Assembly: GCF_001650875.1 (NCBI RefSeq)
Contig: NZ_LXYI01000009.1
Span: 1 to 64,000 of the forward strand
Direction of reading: 5' to 3'
Origin: Sulfitobacter sp. EhC04
GTDB lineage: Bacteria; Pseudomonadota; Alphaproteobacteria; Rhodobacterales; Rhodobacteraceae
Length of the DNA: 64,000 bases
Within the stretch, counting starts at the first letter, position 1; each line of letters begins with the position of its first letter. The notes below the pieces were generated by a model. The model had not been told where the DNA came from. It was given only the letters and a program-made list of their open reading frames with translations, and did no database searches. Made by a program: the position numbers and the translations under genes. Of this stretch, positions 52,929 to 62,223 are shown in pieces.

Positions 52929-53945
52929 ATGGCTCAGACTCATGAAACATGTTCTGCAAGTCAGGTTCCGCATCCCGCAAGGGAGTGGAACACCAATTCG
53001 GTCGGCGAGGCCGAGGCATTCGATTACTACCGCGAAAGTATCTGCACGGCGTTCATGCCCCTGCGGCCCGAACTGGACGCCCAGAAGCGCGCAGCGTTTC
53101 AGGCCGTGGTGTGCTCCCATCAGACGGATTCAGGCATTCTGAACATCGTATCAGCCCGCGCGCACAGGGTGCAGCGGGGCAAAGCGGAAATCGCATCGTC
53201 CCCGCAGGACTGCTATTATCTGAACACGCAGCTGCACGGCGAATGCCGCGTGGCGCAGCGCGGCACTGCGATGACGCTGCGCGTCGGCGATGTGGGGATA
53301 TTCGACGGGTCCGAACCTTTCGACCTGAAGCACGACTATTGCAGATCGCTGGGTGTCGCCTCGCTCATGGTGCCGAAACGATTGTTGCAGGATGCGGCCG
53401 GCCCAGAGTTCGGCTCCGGCCCGTCCCTCCTGTCCGGTCATCCGGTCATCGGGAACCTCATATCAGAGGCAGGCCGCGCGCTGGCCACTGCATCCAGCGG
53501 CGGGTGCCCGGACGCGTTGTCACGTTTGTCGCAAGTATTTCTGTCCCTTGCCGTGCTGGCCACTGGGCCCTCGACACCGCAGGTCAGCCCTGTCGGGCGC
53601 CGCCTGGCGCGGCTCCACCAGATCAGGCAGATCATCCACCAGAACTGCGCCCGCCCGGATTTCGACCTGTCCGAGTGCGCCAGCTTGATCGGGCTGTCGG
53701 TCGGGTACGTCCAGCAGATACTTGCCGGGAACGGCACACGCTTTGGCGCCTTGCTGCTGGAAACACGCCTGGCACAGGCGGCGCGATCGTTGTTGGATCC
53801 GGCGCAAAACCATTTGTCGGTTTCAAGCATCGCCTATGCGGCTGGCTTCAAGGATGTGTCACATTTCGGGCGCGCATTCCGGCAGGAATACGATCAATCG
53901 CCAGGGCAATGGCGACGACAGGCCGTCGCGGCGCCGCCGCGCTGA
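52929..53945 (+). CDS. AraC family transcriptional regulator
   Basis: 338 residues. The N-terminal 210 residues form an AraC-binding-like sensor domain (YYLNTQLHGECRVAQRGTAMTLRVGDVGIFDGSEPFDL). The C-terminal part is the double helix-turn-helix: DLSECASLIGLSVGYVQQILAGNG and VSSIAYAAGFKDVSHFGRAFRQEYDQSPGQWRR. It is divergent from the hydrolase gene and most likely regulates it. The ligand is unknown. Confidence 0.9.
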   Translation: MAQTHETCSASQVPHPAREWNTNSVGEAEAFDYYRESICTAFMPLRPELDAQKRAAFQAVVCSHQTDSGILNIVSARAHRVQRGKAEIASSPQDCYYLNTQLHGECRVAQRGTAMTLRVGDVGIFDGSEPFDLKHDYCRSLGVASLMVPKRLLQDAAGPEFGSGPSLLSGHPVIGNLISEAGRALATASSGGCPDALSRLSQVFLSLAVLATGPSTPQVSPVGRRLARLHQIRQIIHQNCARPDFDLSECASLIGLSVGYVQQILAGNGTRFGALLLETRLAQAARSLLDPAQNHLSVSSIAYAAGFKDVSHFGRAFRQEYDQSPGQWRRQAVAAPPR

Positions 53946-53960
53946 AGCGCGCCCCCTGGC

Positions 53961-55256
53961 TCAAGCCCCCGCACTCAGGATCGAGGGTTCGCGGCGCGCG
54001 ATACAGTTGTCATGTGGACAGACCCGACAGGTAGCCCCCACCGGAACCCCGGATGCGCCCCCTTCGGGCACCGGCAGCAGCAACATCATGGCTTGCAGCA
54101 GCGGCGGCGCGTTGTAGCCCTGCGGCGTCACCGGCTCGCTCACGGCATAGCACTGGAACTGCGCCTGCGCCCTGCCCAGCTGGCTGACCCGCTGCGCGGT
54201 GATCGTGCCGGGTTGCCCAAGGGCCGCGAACAGGGGCCAAAGCGGGCAACAGGCCCCGTGACGCGGCACCGAAAACCCGTCCACCGTCTTGCGAAAGGTC
54301 ACCGTACCGGAGCGGTCGCAGACAATCAGCCCGGTCTCCAGTTCCGGCAGCGCGGCCAGCCTGCGCAGCACCCGCCCGACCGGCTGCTCCAGCGCGCGGG
54401 CAAGGGCGACAGGATCAACCCCCTTATCCGCCACGGCGGCGCGCAGGCGGGCCAGCGGCAGCAGGGCTGCATCACGCGCAATCTGGCGCAGGACTGCGCG
54501 GGCGATGAAATGCGCGGCAGGAGACCGAAGGGCAGGATCATCCGCCAGCATCTCGACGATCAGCGTGTCGGCGTTGGCGGCCCCCTCAAGCATCTGGAAA
54601 CTGAAGTCGCGTGCGGACAAGAACGCCTCGACCTCCTCCTGCGGGGAACTGGCGGCATCATCCGCGCCGGGTTCCGCATCAAGATAGGCCACCAGATCCT
54701 GCGCGCTGGCGGACAGCCGGTCGCTGTCCTCGTTCAGGTTGGCATGAAAGCGGTCGCGCCACTCAGGTTGCAGCGTCTTGGTCTCTGCCAGGATGGATGC
54801 GGTGGAGCGGATCGCCGCCGCCGTTGTCAAAAGCTCGTGTATCGAGGCCGCCAGCTGCGGATCGTGGCCCAGCCGGTCGGTCAGCGCCTCCACTGTGGCC
54901 TCCAGCGCGTCAAGGCGGCGGCGCGCCCCTGCCAGAACATCGGCCCAACCGGGGAAACGCCCCGCGAATTCGTCGGCCCGGTCGGCCTCTGCGCCGCTCA
55001 TCCCGGCCTCGTGGGCCGCTTCGCGCAGGGCCGCGATCAGTGTCGCTTCCGCCCCTTCGGTCAGGGTTTGCGGCTCCACCTCCAGCGCGGCCGCGATGTC
55101 CAGCAGCAGTTTGCCGCCGATTCTGCGCTTGTTGTGTTCGATCAGATTGAGATAGCTGGCGGATATCCCGATGGCGCGGGCCAGGTCGGCCTGCTTGAGC
55201 GACGCCATGATCCGCCTTTCGCGGATGCGGCTGCCTGTCAGCCCCTCACGCGCCAC
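53961..55256 (-). CDS. Short-chain fatty acyl regulator-type XRE protein (ScfR-like)
   Basis: 431 residues: an N-terminal XRE helix-turn-helix (SRIRERRIMASLKQADLARAIGISASYLNLIEHNKRRIGGKLL), a helical middle, and a C-terminal DUF2083 region (HGACCPLWPLFAALGQPGTI) that ends with a cysteine cluster CRVCPHDNCIARRE. The family includes RamB/ScfR-type regulators of acetate and short acyl-CoA metabolism. It is divergent from the ABC importer at 55484, whose upstream region carries repeats that could be its operators. The IrrE-like peptidase motif HExxH is not seen. Confidence 0.85.
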   Translation of the reverse strand: MAREGLTGSRIRERRIMASLKQADLARAIGISASYLNLIEHNKRRIGGKLLLDIAAALEVEPQTLTEGAEATLIAALREAAHEAGMSGAEADRADEFAGRFPGWADVLAGARRRLDALEATVEALTDRLGHDPQLAASIHELLTTAAAIRSTASILAETKTLQPEWRDRFHANLNEDSDRLSASAQDLVAYLDAEPGADDAASSPQEEVEAFLSARDFSFQMLEGAANADTLIVEMLADDPALRSPAAHFIARAVLRQIARDAALLPLARLRAAVADKGVDPVALARALEQPVGRVLRRLAALPELETGLIVCDRSGTVTFRKTVDGFSVPRHGACCPLWPLFAALGQPGTITAQRVSQLGRAQAQFQCYAVSEPVTPQGYNAPPLLQAMMLLLPVPEGGASGVPVGATCRVCPHDNCIARREPSILSAGA

Positions 55257-55306
55257 GGCAAAAGCATCCGGTAAAACTGTGCGATTTCAATGTGTTTCTG
55301 CGCTGC

Positions 55307-55320
55307 AATATCATGATATT
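55307..55320. promoter_or_regulatory. 14-bp palindrome in the ScfR-importer intergenic region
   Basis: aatatcatgatatt is a perfect palindrome in an AT-rich patch 51-64 bases upstream of the ScfR-like start. It overlaps the first of two copies of gatatttacagg. Autoregulation by the ScfR-like protein is a guess. Confidence 0.45.
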
Positions 55321-55358
55321 TACAGGTTCCATAGACTTATTGCGAAGATATTTACAGG
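55315..55358. promoter_or_regulatory. Paired direct repeats gatatttacagg
   Basis: Two exact 12-base copies start at 55315 and 55347, 32 bases apart, about three turns of the helix, so a bound protein would meet both on the same face. They lie between the ScfR-like gene and the ABC importer and are likely operator sites. Confidence 0.5.
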
Positions 55359-55483
55359 ATTATGCAGAATTTAAAAGGACTTATTGATGGGTTTCACAAG
55401 CCGGGTGATAAAGTGTTTGCACAATAGTGCCGCGTGTGCCGGATGGAGGAATCCGACATGCGTTTACAAATCGGGAGGAATTC

Positions 55484-56830
55484 ATGTCATTTTCGAAACT
55501 GACACGTCGTGGTCTGATCAAAACCAGCGCCGTGGCCGGTGCAGGTCTTGCACTGCCCACCTATCTGCGCGCTGACGCCCATGCCGGGTATACCAATGCC
55601 CCCACCGGCGACACCGTCACGCTAGGCTTCAACGTGCCGCAAACAGGATCCTATGCCGAAGAAGGTTTGGATGAGCTGCGCGCCCAGGAGCTGGCTGTCC
55701 AGCACCTGAACGGCGAAGGCGATGGCGGCATGCTGAACACGTTCAGCTCCAAGGCGCTGAAGGGGAACGGCATCCTGGGCAAGAAGGTCACCTTCGTGAC
55801 CGGGGACACCCAGACCAAATCCGACGCCGCGCGCGCCTCTGCCCAGTCGATGATCCAGAAAGACGGTGCGATTATGATCAATGGTGGCTCGTCCTCGGGC
55901 GTGGCCGTCGCTGTTCAAGGTCTGTGTCAAGACTCTGGTATCATCTTCATGGCCGGTCTGACTCACTCCAACGATACCACTGGCAAGGACCGCAAACGCA
56001 ACGGTTTCCGGCACTTTTTCAACGCCTACATGTCAGCGGCGGCACTGGCACCCGTGCTTAAGAACGCCTATGGTTCCGAACGCCGAGCCTATCATCTGAC
56101 GGCTGATTACACTTGGGGCTGGACCCAGCAGGAATCTATCGCCGCTGCGACAGAAGCTGTTGGATGGGAAACGGTCAACAACGTCCTGACGCCTCTACAA
56201 GCCACGGACTTCTCTGCCTACCTCGCGCCCATTCAAAATTCCGGTGCCGATGTGCTGGTGCTGAACGAATATGGCGGGGACATGGTCAACTCCCTGACCC
56301 AAGCGGTGCAGTTCGGCCTGCTTGACAAGGAAGTCAACGGCAAGAAGTTCGAAATCGTCGTGCCGCTCTACTCCGAACTGATGGCTGCCGGTGCGGGCCC
56401 CAACGTGCAGGGCGTGATCGGATCGATGAACTGGAACTGGCAGTTGCAAGACGAAGGCTCCAAGGCTTTCACCAAGTCCTTCGGCGAGAAGTACGGACGG
56501 CCCCCGTCGAATTCGGCGCACACCTGTTACGTGCAGACGCTGCTCTACGCGGATGCCTGCGAACGTGCTGGCACTTTCAACCCCTGCGGCGTGGTCGAGG
56601 CTCTCGAAGGCTTCGAATTCGACGGCATGGGCAACGGTCCGGTTCTCTATCGTGCCGACGATCACCAGTGTTTCAAGGACGTGCTTGTCATGAAGGGCAC
56701 GGAAAACCCGTCCAACGAATACGACACGCTGGAAATCGTCGAAGTCACGCCGCGCGCGCAGGTCGAGTACGACCCCGACCACCCCATGTTCGCCGGTGGC
56801 GACCTGGGCGAATGCAATCCGGGCGCCTGA
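55484..56830 (+). CDS. ABC importer substrate-binding protein (urea/amide type)
   Basis: 448 residues with a twin-arginine-like signal (TRRGLIKTSAVAGAGLALP) and a type I periplasmic binding fold: VTLGFNVPQTGSYAEEGLDEL, DTQTKSDAARASAQSMIQKDGAIMINGGSSSGVAVAV, YHLTADYTWGWTQQESI, GADVLVLNEYGGDMVNSLTQAVQFGL. This is the Peripla_BP_5/6 layout of urea, short-chain amide and branched-chain amino acid binders; the exact ligand is not known. GGGAGGAA lies just before ATG 55484. It is first in a five-gene importer operon. Confidence 0.9.
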   Translation: MSFSKLTRRGLIKTSAVAGAGLALPTYLRADAHAGYTNAPTGDTVTLGFNVPQTGSYAEEGLDELRAQELAVQHLNGEGDGGMLNTFSSKALKGNGILGKKVTFVTGDTQTKSDAARASAQSMIQKDGAIMINGGSSSGVAVAVQGLCQDSGIIFMAGLTHSNDTTGKDRKRNGFRHFFNAYMSAAALAPVLKNAYGSERRAYHLTADYTWGWTQQESIAAATEAVGWETVNNVLTPLQATDFSAYLAPIQNSGADVLVLNEYGGDMVNSLTQAVQFGLLDKEVNGKKFEIVVPLYSELMAAGAGPNVQGVIGSMNWNWQLQDEGSKAFTKSFGEKYGRPPSNSAHTCYVQTLLYADACERAGTFNPCGVVEALEGFEFDGMGNGPVLYRADDHQCFKDVLVMKGTENPSNEYDTLEIVEVTPRAQVEYDPDHPMFAGGDLGECNPGA

Positions 56831-56934
56831 GCCGGACCTACCAGGAGGGCGGTACAAAACCCGCCCTTCCCTCTTAAACGACCCGCCAGCCCCGGTTTCG
56901 ACCGGCGGCTGCGCGCATACATCAGGTGGGGATC

Positions 56935-57963
56935 ATGGACGCAATCCTTCTTCAAATAATTAACGGTCTCGACAAGGGCTCCGCTTATGCGTTGATCGCC
57001 CTTGGCCTGACCCTGATCTTCGGCACGCTGGGTGTGGTGAACTTTGCCCACGGCGCGCTGTTCATGATCGGTGCTTTCTGCTCGGTCACCCTGCAAAAAA
57101 TCCTGACCATCAGCACCATCAGCATCGACGAGACGCAAAAGGATTTCCTGGGCCGCCCGCTTGAGGTGAAGACCCCCATCATTGAAAACTGGTTCGGACC
57201 GGACATTGGTGGTGCCATCATCAACTGGTCGGTGCCCTTGGCTATCGTATTTGCCATCCCGGTGATGCTGGTGATCGGCTATGTGATGGAACGCGGCCTG
57301 ATCAAGCATTTCTACAAACGTCCCCATGCCGACCAGATCCTGGTGACCTTTGGCCTTGCCATCGTGTTGCAGGAGGTCATCAAGTATTTCTACGGTGCCA
57401 ACCCGATCCCTACACCCGCGCCGGACGCCTTCCGCGGCAGCTTTGACTTCGGGGCGCTGCTAGGGCTGGATACCGCACTGGCCTATCCCTACTGGCGGCT
57501 GGTCTACTTCGCCTTTTCGGCGGTGATCATCGCGGCCGTTTTTGCCTTTCTGCAATTCACCACCTTCGGCATGGTCGTCCGCGCCGGCATGGCGGACCGC
57601 GAGACAGTGGGCCTGTTGGGCATAGACATTGACCGCCGCTTTACCATCATGTTCGGCATCGCCGCTGCGGTCGCGGGGCTGGCGGGGGTCATGTATGCCC
57701 CCATCAACTCGCCCAATTACCACATGGGCATGGATTTCCTTGTGCTCAGCTTTGTCGTGGTGGTCGTGGGGGGCATGGGCTCCCTGCCCGGCGCGGTGCT
57801 GGCCGGTTTCATGCTGGGCATCCTGCAATCCTTTGCCTCGATGAACGAGATCAAGGCGATTCTGCCCGGCATCGACCAGATCATCATCTATGTGGTGGCA
57901 ATCATCATCTTGCTGACACGTCCCCGTGGCCTGATGGGCCGCAAAGGCGTGATGGAGGAATAA
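56935..57963 (+). CDS. ABC importer permease, LivH type
   Basis: 342 residues with about eight spans and the LivH pattern: INGLDKGSAYALIALGLTLIFGTLGVVNFAHGALFMIGAF, IVLQEVIKYFYGANP, and FVVVVVGGMGSLPGAVLAGFMLGILQS. It pairs with the next gene's permease to form the channel. An insertion of about 40 residues near residues 55-95 (SIDETQKDFLGRPLEVKTP) lengthens a periplasmic loop. ATG 56935 has AGGTGGGG just before it; GTG 56926 is less likely. Confidence 0.92.
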   Translation: MDAILLQIINGLDKGSAYALIALGLTLIFGTLGVVNFAHGALFMIGAFCSVTLQKILTISTISIDETQKDFLGRPLEVKTPIIENWFGPDIGGAIINWSVPLAIVFAIPVMLVIGYVMERGLIKHFYKRPHADQILVTFGLAIVLQEVIKYFYGANPIPTPAPDAFRGSFDFGALLGLDTALAYPYWRLVYFAFSAVIIAAVFAFLQFTTFGMVVRAGMADRETVGLLGIDIDRRFTIMFGIAAAVAGLAGVMYAPINSPNYHMGMDFLVLSFVVVVVGGMGSLPGAVLAGFMLGILQSFASMNEIKAILPGIDQIIIYVVAIIILLTRPRGLMGRKGVMEE

Positions 57964-57966
57964 GAC

Positions 57967-59175
57967 ATGTTCGGCACCGCAAAAAGAGACACCGCCCTGT
58001 TGATCATCGTCGCGATCCTGACGCTTTTCGCACCTTTCCTGCTCAACCCCTTCCCGGCGGGATCGGCGATGGCGCAGTTCAATGCAGGCTATCCTGACCT
58101 GATGCAACGCTTTGTGATCTTTGGCATCTTCGCCATCGGGTTCAACATCCTGTTCGGCCTGACCGGATACCTCAGCTTTGGCCATGCCGCCTTCCTCGGG
58201 CTTGGCTCCTATGCGGTGGTCTGGATGTACAAGCTGCTGGATTACAACGTCATCTGGGGGCTGCCGCTGGCGATCCTGGTGTCGGGCGTCTTTGCCCTGA
58301 TGATCGGCTTCATCTCGCTGCGGCGATCGGGAATCTACTTTTCGATCCTGACGCTGGCCTTTGCGCAGATGATGTTCGCGATCAGCTACTCTGACCTGCT
58401 GGGCCGCTTCTTTGGCACCACCATCACCAATGGCGAGACCGGGTTGCAGGTCTATACCTCGGACCCGCAGATCCTGATCGACAGCTGGGAACGCGTGCCG
58501 CACCTACTGGGGCTGGTCGAGATGCGCTCCACCTATACGCTCAATCTGGGGAACTGGTCCTTCGACTTCAACGCGGGCTATTATTTCTGCGCCGTCATCA
58601 TGATCCTGGCCTTTTACCTCGCGATCCGCATCTTCCGCTCGCCCTTTGGCATGATGCTGCGGGCGGTGAAATCGAACCAGCAACGGATGAACTATACCGG
58701 CCTGAACACCCGGCCCTATGCGTTGGCGGCCTTTGTGATCTCGGGCATGTACGCCGGGCTGGCCGGTGGCCTGATGGCCGCGATGGACCCGCTTGCCGGG
58801 GCCGAACGGATGCAATGGACCGCCTCGGGCGAGGTTGTCCTGATGACGATCCTGGGGGGCGCGGGCACGCTGATCGGCCCGGTACTGGGCGCCGGTTTCA
58901 TCAAGTACTTCGAGAACATCTTTTCCAAGATCAACGACAACGTGCTGCACAGCTGGTTTGCCTTCCTGCCCGACGGGATCGAGGATTTCCTAGTGGTCAT
59001 CGTGCATCCCTTTGTCGGCAAGGGCTGGAACCTGACCCTGGGCCTGATGTTCATGATCGTCGTGATCTTCCTGCCCGGTGGCCTTGTCGAAGGCGGCCAG
59101 CGCATCGCGCGGCTGTTCCGCGGCAAACCCGCCAAGAACGACGCGCCCGACGGCTCCAAGACACCTGCGGAATAA
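57967..59175 (+). CDS. ABC importer permease, LivM type
   Basis: 402 residues with about ten spans: [103 protein letters not shown], and [16 protein letters not shown]. These are standard LivM motifs. The C-terminus is charged ([14 protein letters not shown]). It follows the LivH-type gene by three bases. Confidence 0.92.
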   Translation: MFGTAKRDTALLIIVAILTLFAPFLLNPFPAGSAMAQFNAGYPDLMQRFVIFGIFAIGFNILFGLTGYLSFGHAAFLGLGSYAVVWMYKLLDYNVIWGLPLAILVSGVFALMIGFISLRRSGIYFSILTLAFAQMMFAISYSDLLGRFFGTTITNGETGLQVYTSDPQILIDSWERVPHLLGLVEMRSTYTLNLGNWSFDFNAGYYFCAVIMILAFYLAIRIFRSPFGMMLRAVKSNQQRMNYTGLNTRPYALAAFVISGMYAGLAGGLMAAMDPLAGAERMQWTASGEVVLMTILGGAGTLIGPVLGAGFIKYFENIFSKINDNVLHSWFAFLPDGIEDFLVVIVHPFVGKGWNLTLGLMFMIVVIFLPGGLVEGGQRIARLFRGKPAKNDAPDGSKTPAE

Positions 59176-59186
59176 GGACTGACACC

Positions 59187-59951
59187 ATGGCAATTCTCGA
59201 AGTCAAGAACGTGGGCAAACGCTTTGGCGGTCTTCAGGCCCTGGGCAACGTCAACCTCAGCGTGGCGGAAAACTCCTGCCATGCCATCATCGGGCCCAAC
59301 GGCGCGGGCAAATCCACCCTGCTGAACTGCCTGGTGGGCAAGCTGATCCCGGACACCGGGTCGGTGATGTTCGACGGTCAATCCGTGCTGGGGCGCAAAC
59401 CCTATGAGATCAACCAGATGGGAATCTCGCGCGTGTTCCAGACGCCGGAAATCTTCGGCGATCTGACGGTGATGGAAAACATGATGATCCCCTGTTTCGC
59501 CAAGCGCGACGGGGCGTTCGAGATGAACGCCATCATGTCGGTGACCAGCCAGCGCGACATCATCGAAAAGGCGGAACACATGTTGGAGGACATGAACCTG
59601 ATCGACAAGCGCGAGATGCATGCCGCCTCCATGTCGCGGGGCGACAAGCGCAGGCTGGAGATTGCGATGTGCCTGGCCCAGGACCCCCGCCTGCTGCTGC
59701 TGGACGAACCCACCGCCGGTATGGCACGGGCCGATACCAACAATACCATCGACCTGCTGAAACGGATCAAGGAAGAGCGCGACATCACCATCGCGATCAT
59801 CGAACATGACATGCATGTCGTGTTCTCTCTGGCCGAACGGATCACCGTGCTGGCCCAGGGCACCCCGCTGGTCGAAGACACGCCGGAAAAGATCAAGGGA
59901 CACCCCAAGGTGCGCGAAGCCTACCTGGGTGAATCCCAGGACGCCGCATAG
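59187..59951 (+). CDS. ABC importer ATPase, LivG type
   Basis: 254 residues. Walker A is GPNGAGKSTLLN, Walker B LLLLDEPTAGM, and the switch His lies in AIIEHDM. The signature is ASMSRGDKRRLEIAMCLAQ: the usual LSGGQ or LSYGQ becomes MSRGDKRR. I recall this variant from a subgroup of amide-type importers, so it is probably functional. ATG 59187 was chosen; longer in-frame starts overlap the permease gene. Confidence 0.92.
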   Translation: MAILEVKNVGKRFGGLQALGNVNLSVAENSCHAIIGPNGAGKSTLLNCLVGKLIPDTGSVMFDGQSVLGRKPYEINQMGISRVFQTPEIFGDLTVMENMMIPCFAKRDGAFEMNAIMSVTSQRDIIEKAEHMLEDMNLIDKREMHAASMSRGDKRRLEIAMCLAQDPRLLLLDEPTAGMARADTNNTIDLLKRIKEERDITIAIIEHDMHVVFSLAERITVLAQGTPLVEDTPEKIKGHPKVREAYLGESQDAA

Positions 59952-59990
59952 ACCGAGCTTGCCCCACCCGACCGCCAAAGGACAGCTTTC

Positions 59991-60743
59991 ATGAACACCC
60001 AAACCCTCGACAAGAACGCCAACCGCGCCGCCACGGCCCCCGCCTTTCTGTCGGTCTGGGACCTTGAGGCCTATTACGGCGAAAGCTACATCGTGCAGGG
60101 CATCAGCTTTAACGTGCACGAGGGCGAGATTCTGGCCCTGCTGGGGCGCAACGGCGCGGGCAAGACTTCGACCCTGCGCGCCATCGCGCGCCTCGCCTCG
60201 CCCGAGGTGACCAAGGGGGAAATCTGGCTCGACCACAAGCCGCTGCACAAGATGAAGGCGCATGAAGCGTCGCAATGGGGTCTGGGCCTGGTGCCCGAAG
60301 ACCGCCGCATCATTGCCGGCCTGACCGTTGAGGAAAACCTGAAACTGGCCCAGATCGCACCGCCCATTGGCTGGTCACTGGAGCGGCTTTACGATCTTTT
60401 CCCCCGTCTGGGCGAACGCAAGAACCAGGAAGGCACCACCCTGTCGGGGGGCGAGCAGCAGATGCTGGCCATCGCCCGCGCCCTGGCCCGCGACATCAAG
60501 GTGCTGTTGCTGGATGAACCCTACGAGGGGCTGGCCCCCGTCATCGTGGACGAGATCGAAAAGACGCTTGCCATCATCAAGGAGCAGGGCATCACCACCA
60601 TCCTGGTGGAGCAGAACGCGGTGCGCGCGCTGAAACTGGCCGACCGTGCGGTGATCCTTGATACCGGCGGAATCGTGTTCGATGGCACGGCGCAGGAAGT
60701 GCTGGAAAACGAGCAATTGCGCGCCGAATACCTCGCGATCTGA
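59991..60743 (+). CDS. ABC importer ATPase, LivF type
   Basis: 250 residues. Walker A is GRNGAGKTSTLRAIA, signature LSGGEQQMLAIARAL, Walker B VLLLDEPYEGLAP, and the switch His is replaced by Gln in ILVEQNAVRAL, as is normal in LivF. The sequence GLVPEDRRIIAGLTVEENL is typical. It completes the importer operon; 144 bases separate it from the superoxide dismutase gene. Confidence 0.93.
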   Translation: MNTQTLDKNANRAATAPAFLSVWDLEAYYGESYIVQGISFNVHEGEILALLGRNGAGKTSTLRAIARLASPEVTKGEIWLDHKPLHKMKAHEASQWGLGLVPEDRRIIAGLTVEENLKLAQIAPPIGWSLERLYDLFPRLGERKNQEGTTLSGGEQQMLAIARALARDIKVLLLDEPYEGLAPVIVDEIEKTLAIIKEQGITTILVEQNAVRALKLADRAVILDTGGIVFDGTAQEVLENEQLRAEYLAI

Positions 60744-60887
60744 TCGCGCGTTCCGGCGAAAACCCTTTGCAGGTCGTGAAAAAGCCGGGGCCGGTGACAA
60801 ACCGCCCGGCCCATGAACCCAATGGGGCATCCATGCGTTAGACCTCGAACGGCCCAAAGGGGCCCGGCAAACGCAAGGAGTATACCC

Positions 60888-61430
60888 ATGAAACGCACGC
60901 TTCCCGCCCTCGCCTCCGGTCTGGCCCTCATCGCCGGTGCCGCCCTGGCCGACAGCCATGCCAGCGCCCCCGAACCTGTCGCCAGCGCCGAAATCAAGAC
61001 GCTGGACGGCACCGTGCTGGGCAGCGCAACCGTCACCCCCGGCACCAATGGTGTTCTGATCTACGTCAAGGTCGAAGGCGCGGAACCGGGGCCAAAAGGG
61101 GTGCATCTGCACGAGGTGGGTGATTGTGATCCCGCAACGGAGTTCAAGTCCGCCGGGCCGCACATCGGGGACGCCGACAGCGCGCATGGCCTGCTGCATC
61201 CCGATGGTCCGCATGACGGGGACCTGCCAAACCTCTATGTCGGTGCCGACGGCACAGGCGAGATGCAGACCGTTGCCAGCGCGGTTTCCCTGACCGAAAC
61301 ACCTGACGGGTTGCTCGATTCCGACGGTGCCAGCGTGATGATCCACGCCGAGGGTGATGACCATTTCACCCAGCCCGGTGGCACCACGGGCGCACGGCTG
61401 GCCTGTGGCGTTCTGGAACCGGCATCCTGA
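60888..61430 (+). CDS. sodC: Periplasmic Cu,Zn superoxide dismutase
   Basis: 180 residues with a signal peptide (MKRTLPALASGLALIAGAALA). Copper and zinc ligands lie in KGVHLHEVGDCDP, SAGPHIGDADSAHG, HPDGPHDGDLPN and MIHAEGDDHFTQPGG. The disulfide pair is Cys in VGDC and Cys in LACGVLE. It protects the periplasm from superoxide. AAGGAG lies seven bases before ATG 60888. Confidence 0.94.
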   Translation: MKRTLPALASGLALIAGAALADSHASAPEPVASAEIKTLDGTVLGSATVTPGTNGVLIYVKVEGAEPGPKGVHLHEVGDCDPATEFKSAGPHIGDADSAHGLLHPDGPHDGDLPNLYVGADGTGEMQTVASAVSLTETPDGLLDSDGASVMIHAEGDDHFTQPGGTTGARLACGVLEPAS

Positions 61431-61709
61431 CACACTGGTGATGCCGCCCCCCGCCACCCCGCCGGATCGCCCCTCGATCCGGGGGGCGGCGGACCTGGCA
61501 TAGGGGATCGGGCAATCAACCATCCGCTCCGCGTGATGCCGCCCGGATCAGCCAATCTGCGATGTTCTCCTTGTCCTCCTGCATGCAACTTGCCAACTGT
61601 CGGGGCCTGTCACAACTGGCGGCTTTCAATGCCTGGGCCCATGTCATATAACTGGGCAAAACGTCACGGCCCGCGCAGCGCCGGACAAGAGGGAAACGTC
61701 GAGGAATTT

Positions 61710-62213
61710 ATGACCAAAAACACCCATGACGCAGATGTGGCCTTTATCCGGGCATTGGCAGAACTGCTGAACGAAAATGACCTGACCGAGCTTCAGGTCA
61801 AGCGGGACTATGCCGAAGACGACAGCCTGAACGTGCGCGTCAGCCGCAAACCGCCGCAGCAGATCGTGGCACCCCAGCAAATGCAGGCGGCCCCGCCCGC
61901 GATGGCCTCTCCCGCGCCCACACCGATGAGCGCCCCCGCAGCTGCCGCATCCGGTGCCGAGGACGATCCGGCCAGCCACCCCGGCGCGGTTGTGTCGCCC
62001 ATGGTCGGCACCGTCTATATGCAGGCAGAACCGGGCGCGCCCGCCTTTGTCGCTGTCGGCAAATCCGTGTCAGAGGGCGAAACCCTGCTGATCGTCGAGG
62101 CGATGAAAACAATGAACCATATTCCCGCCCCGCGCTCCGGGACTGTCAAACGCATCCTGGTGGGCGACGGCGACGCGGTCGAATTCGGTGCGCCCCTGGT
62201 GATCATCGAATAA
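61710..62213 (+). CDS. accB: Acetyl-CoA carboxylase biotin carboxyl carrier protein
   Basis: 167 residues. The N-terminal 55 are helical and involved in dimerisation. A Pro/Ala linker follows (about 50-90). The C-terminal biotinyl domain carries Lys133 in [13 protein letters not shown], to which biotin is attached, and the thumb insertion [15 protein letters not shown] typical of AccB. It moves carboxyl groups from AccC to the transferase. It starts after GAGGAA and lies 10 bases before accC. Confidence 0.96.
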   Translation: MTKNTHDADVAFIRALAELLNENDLTELQVKRDYAEDDSLNVRVSRKPPQQIVAPQQMQAAPPAMASPAPTPMSAPAAAASGAEDDPASHPGAVVSPMVGTVYMQAEPGAPAFVAVGKSVSEGETLLIVEAMKTMNHIPAPRSGTVKRILVGDGDAVEFGAPLVIIE

Positions 62214-62223
62214 GGCGCTGACA

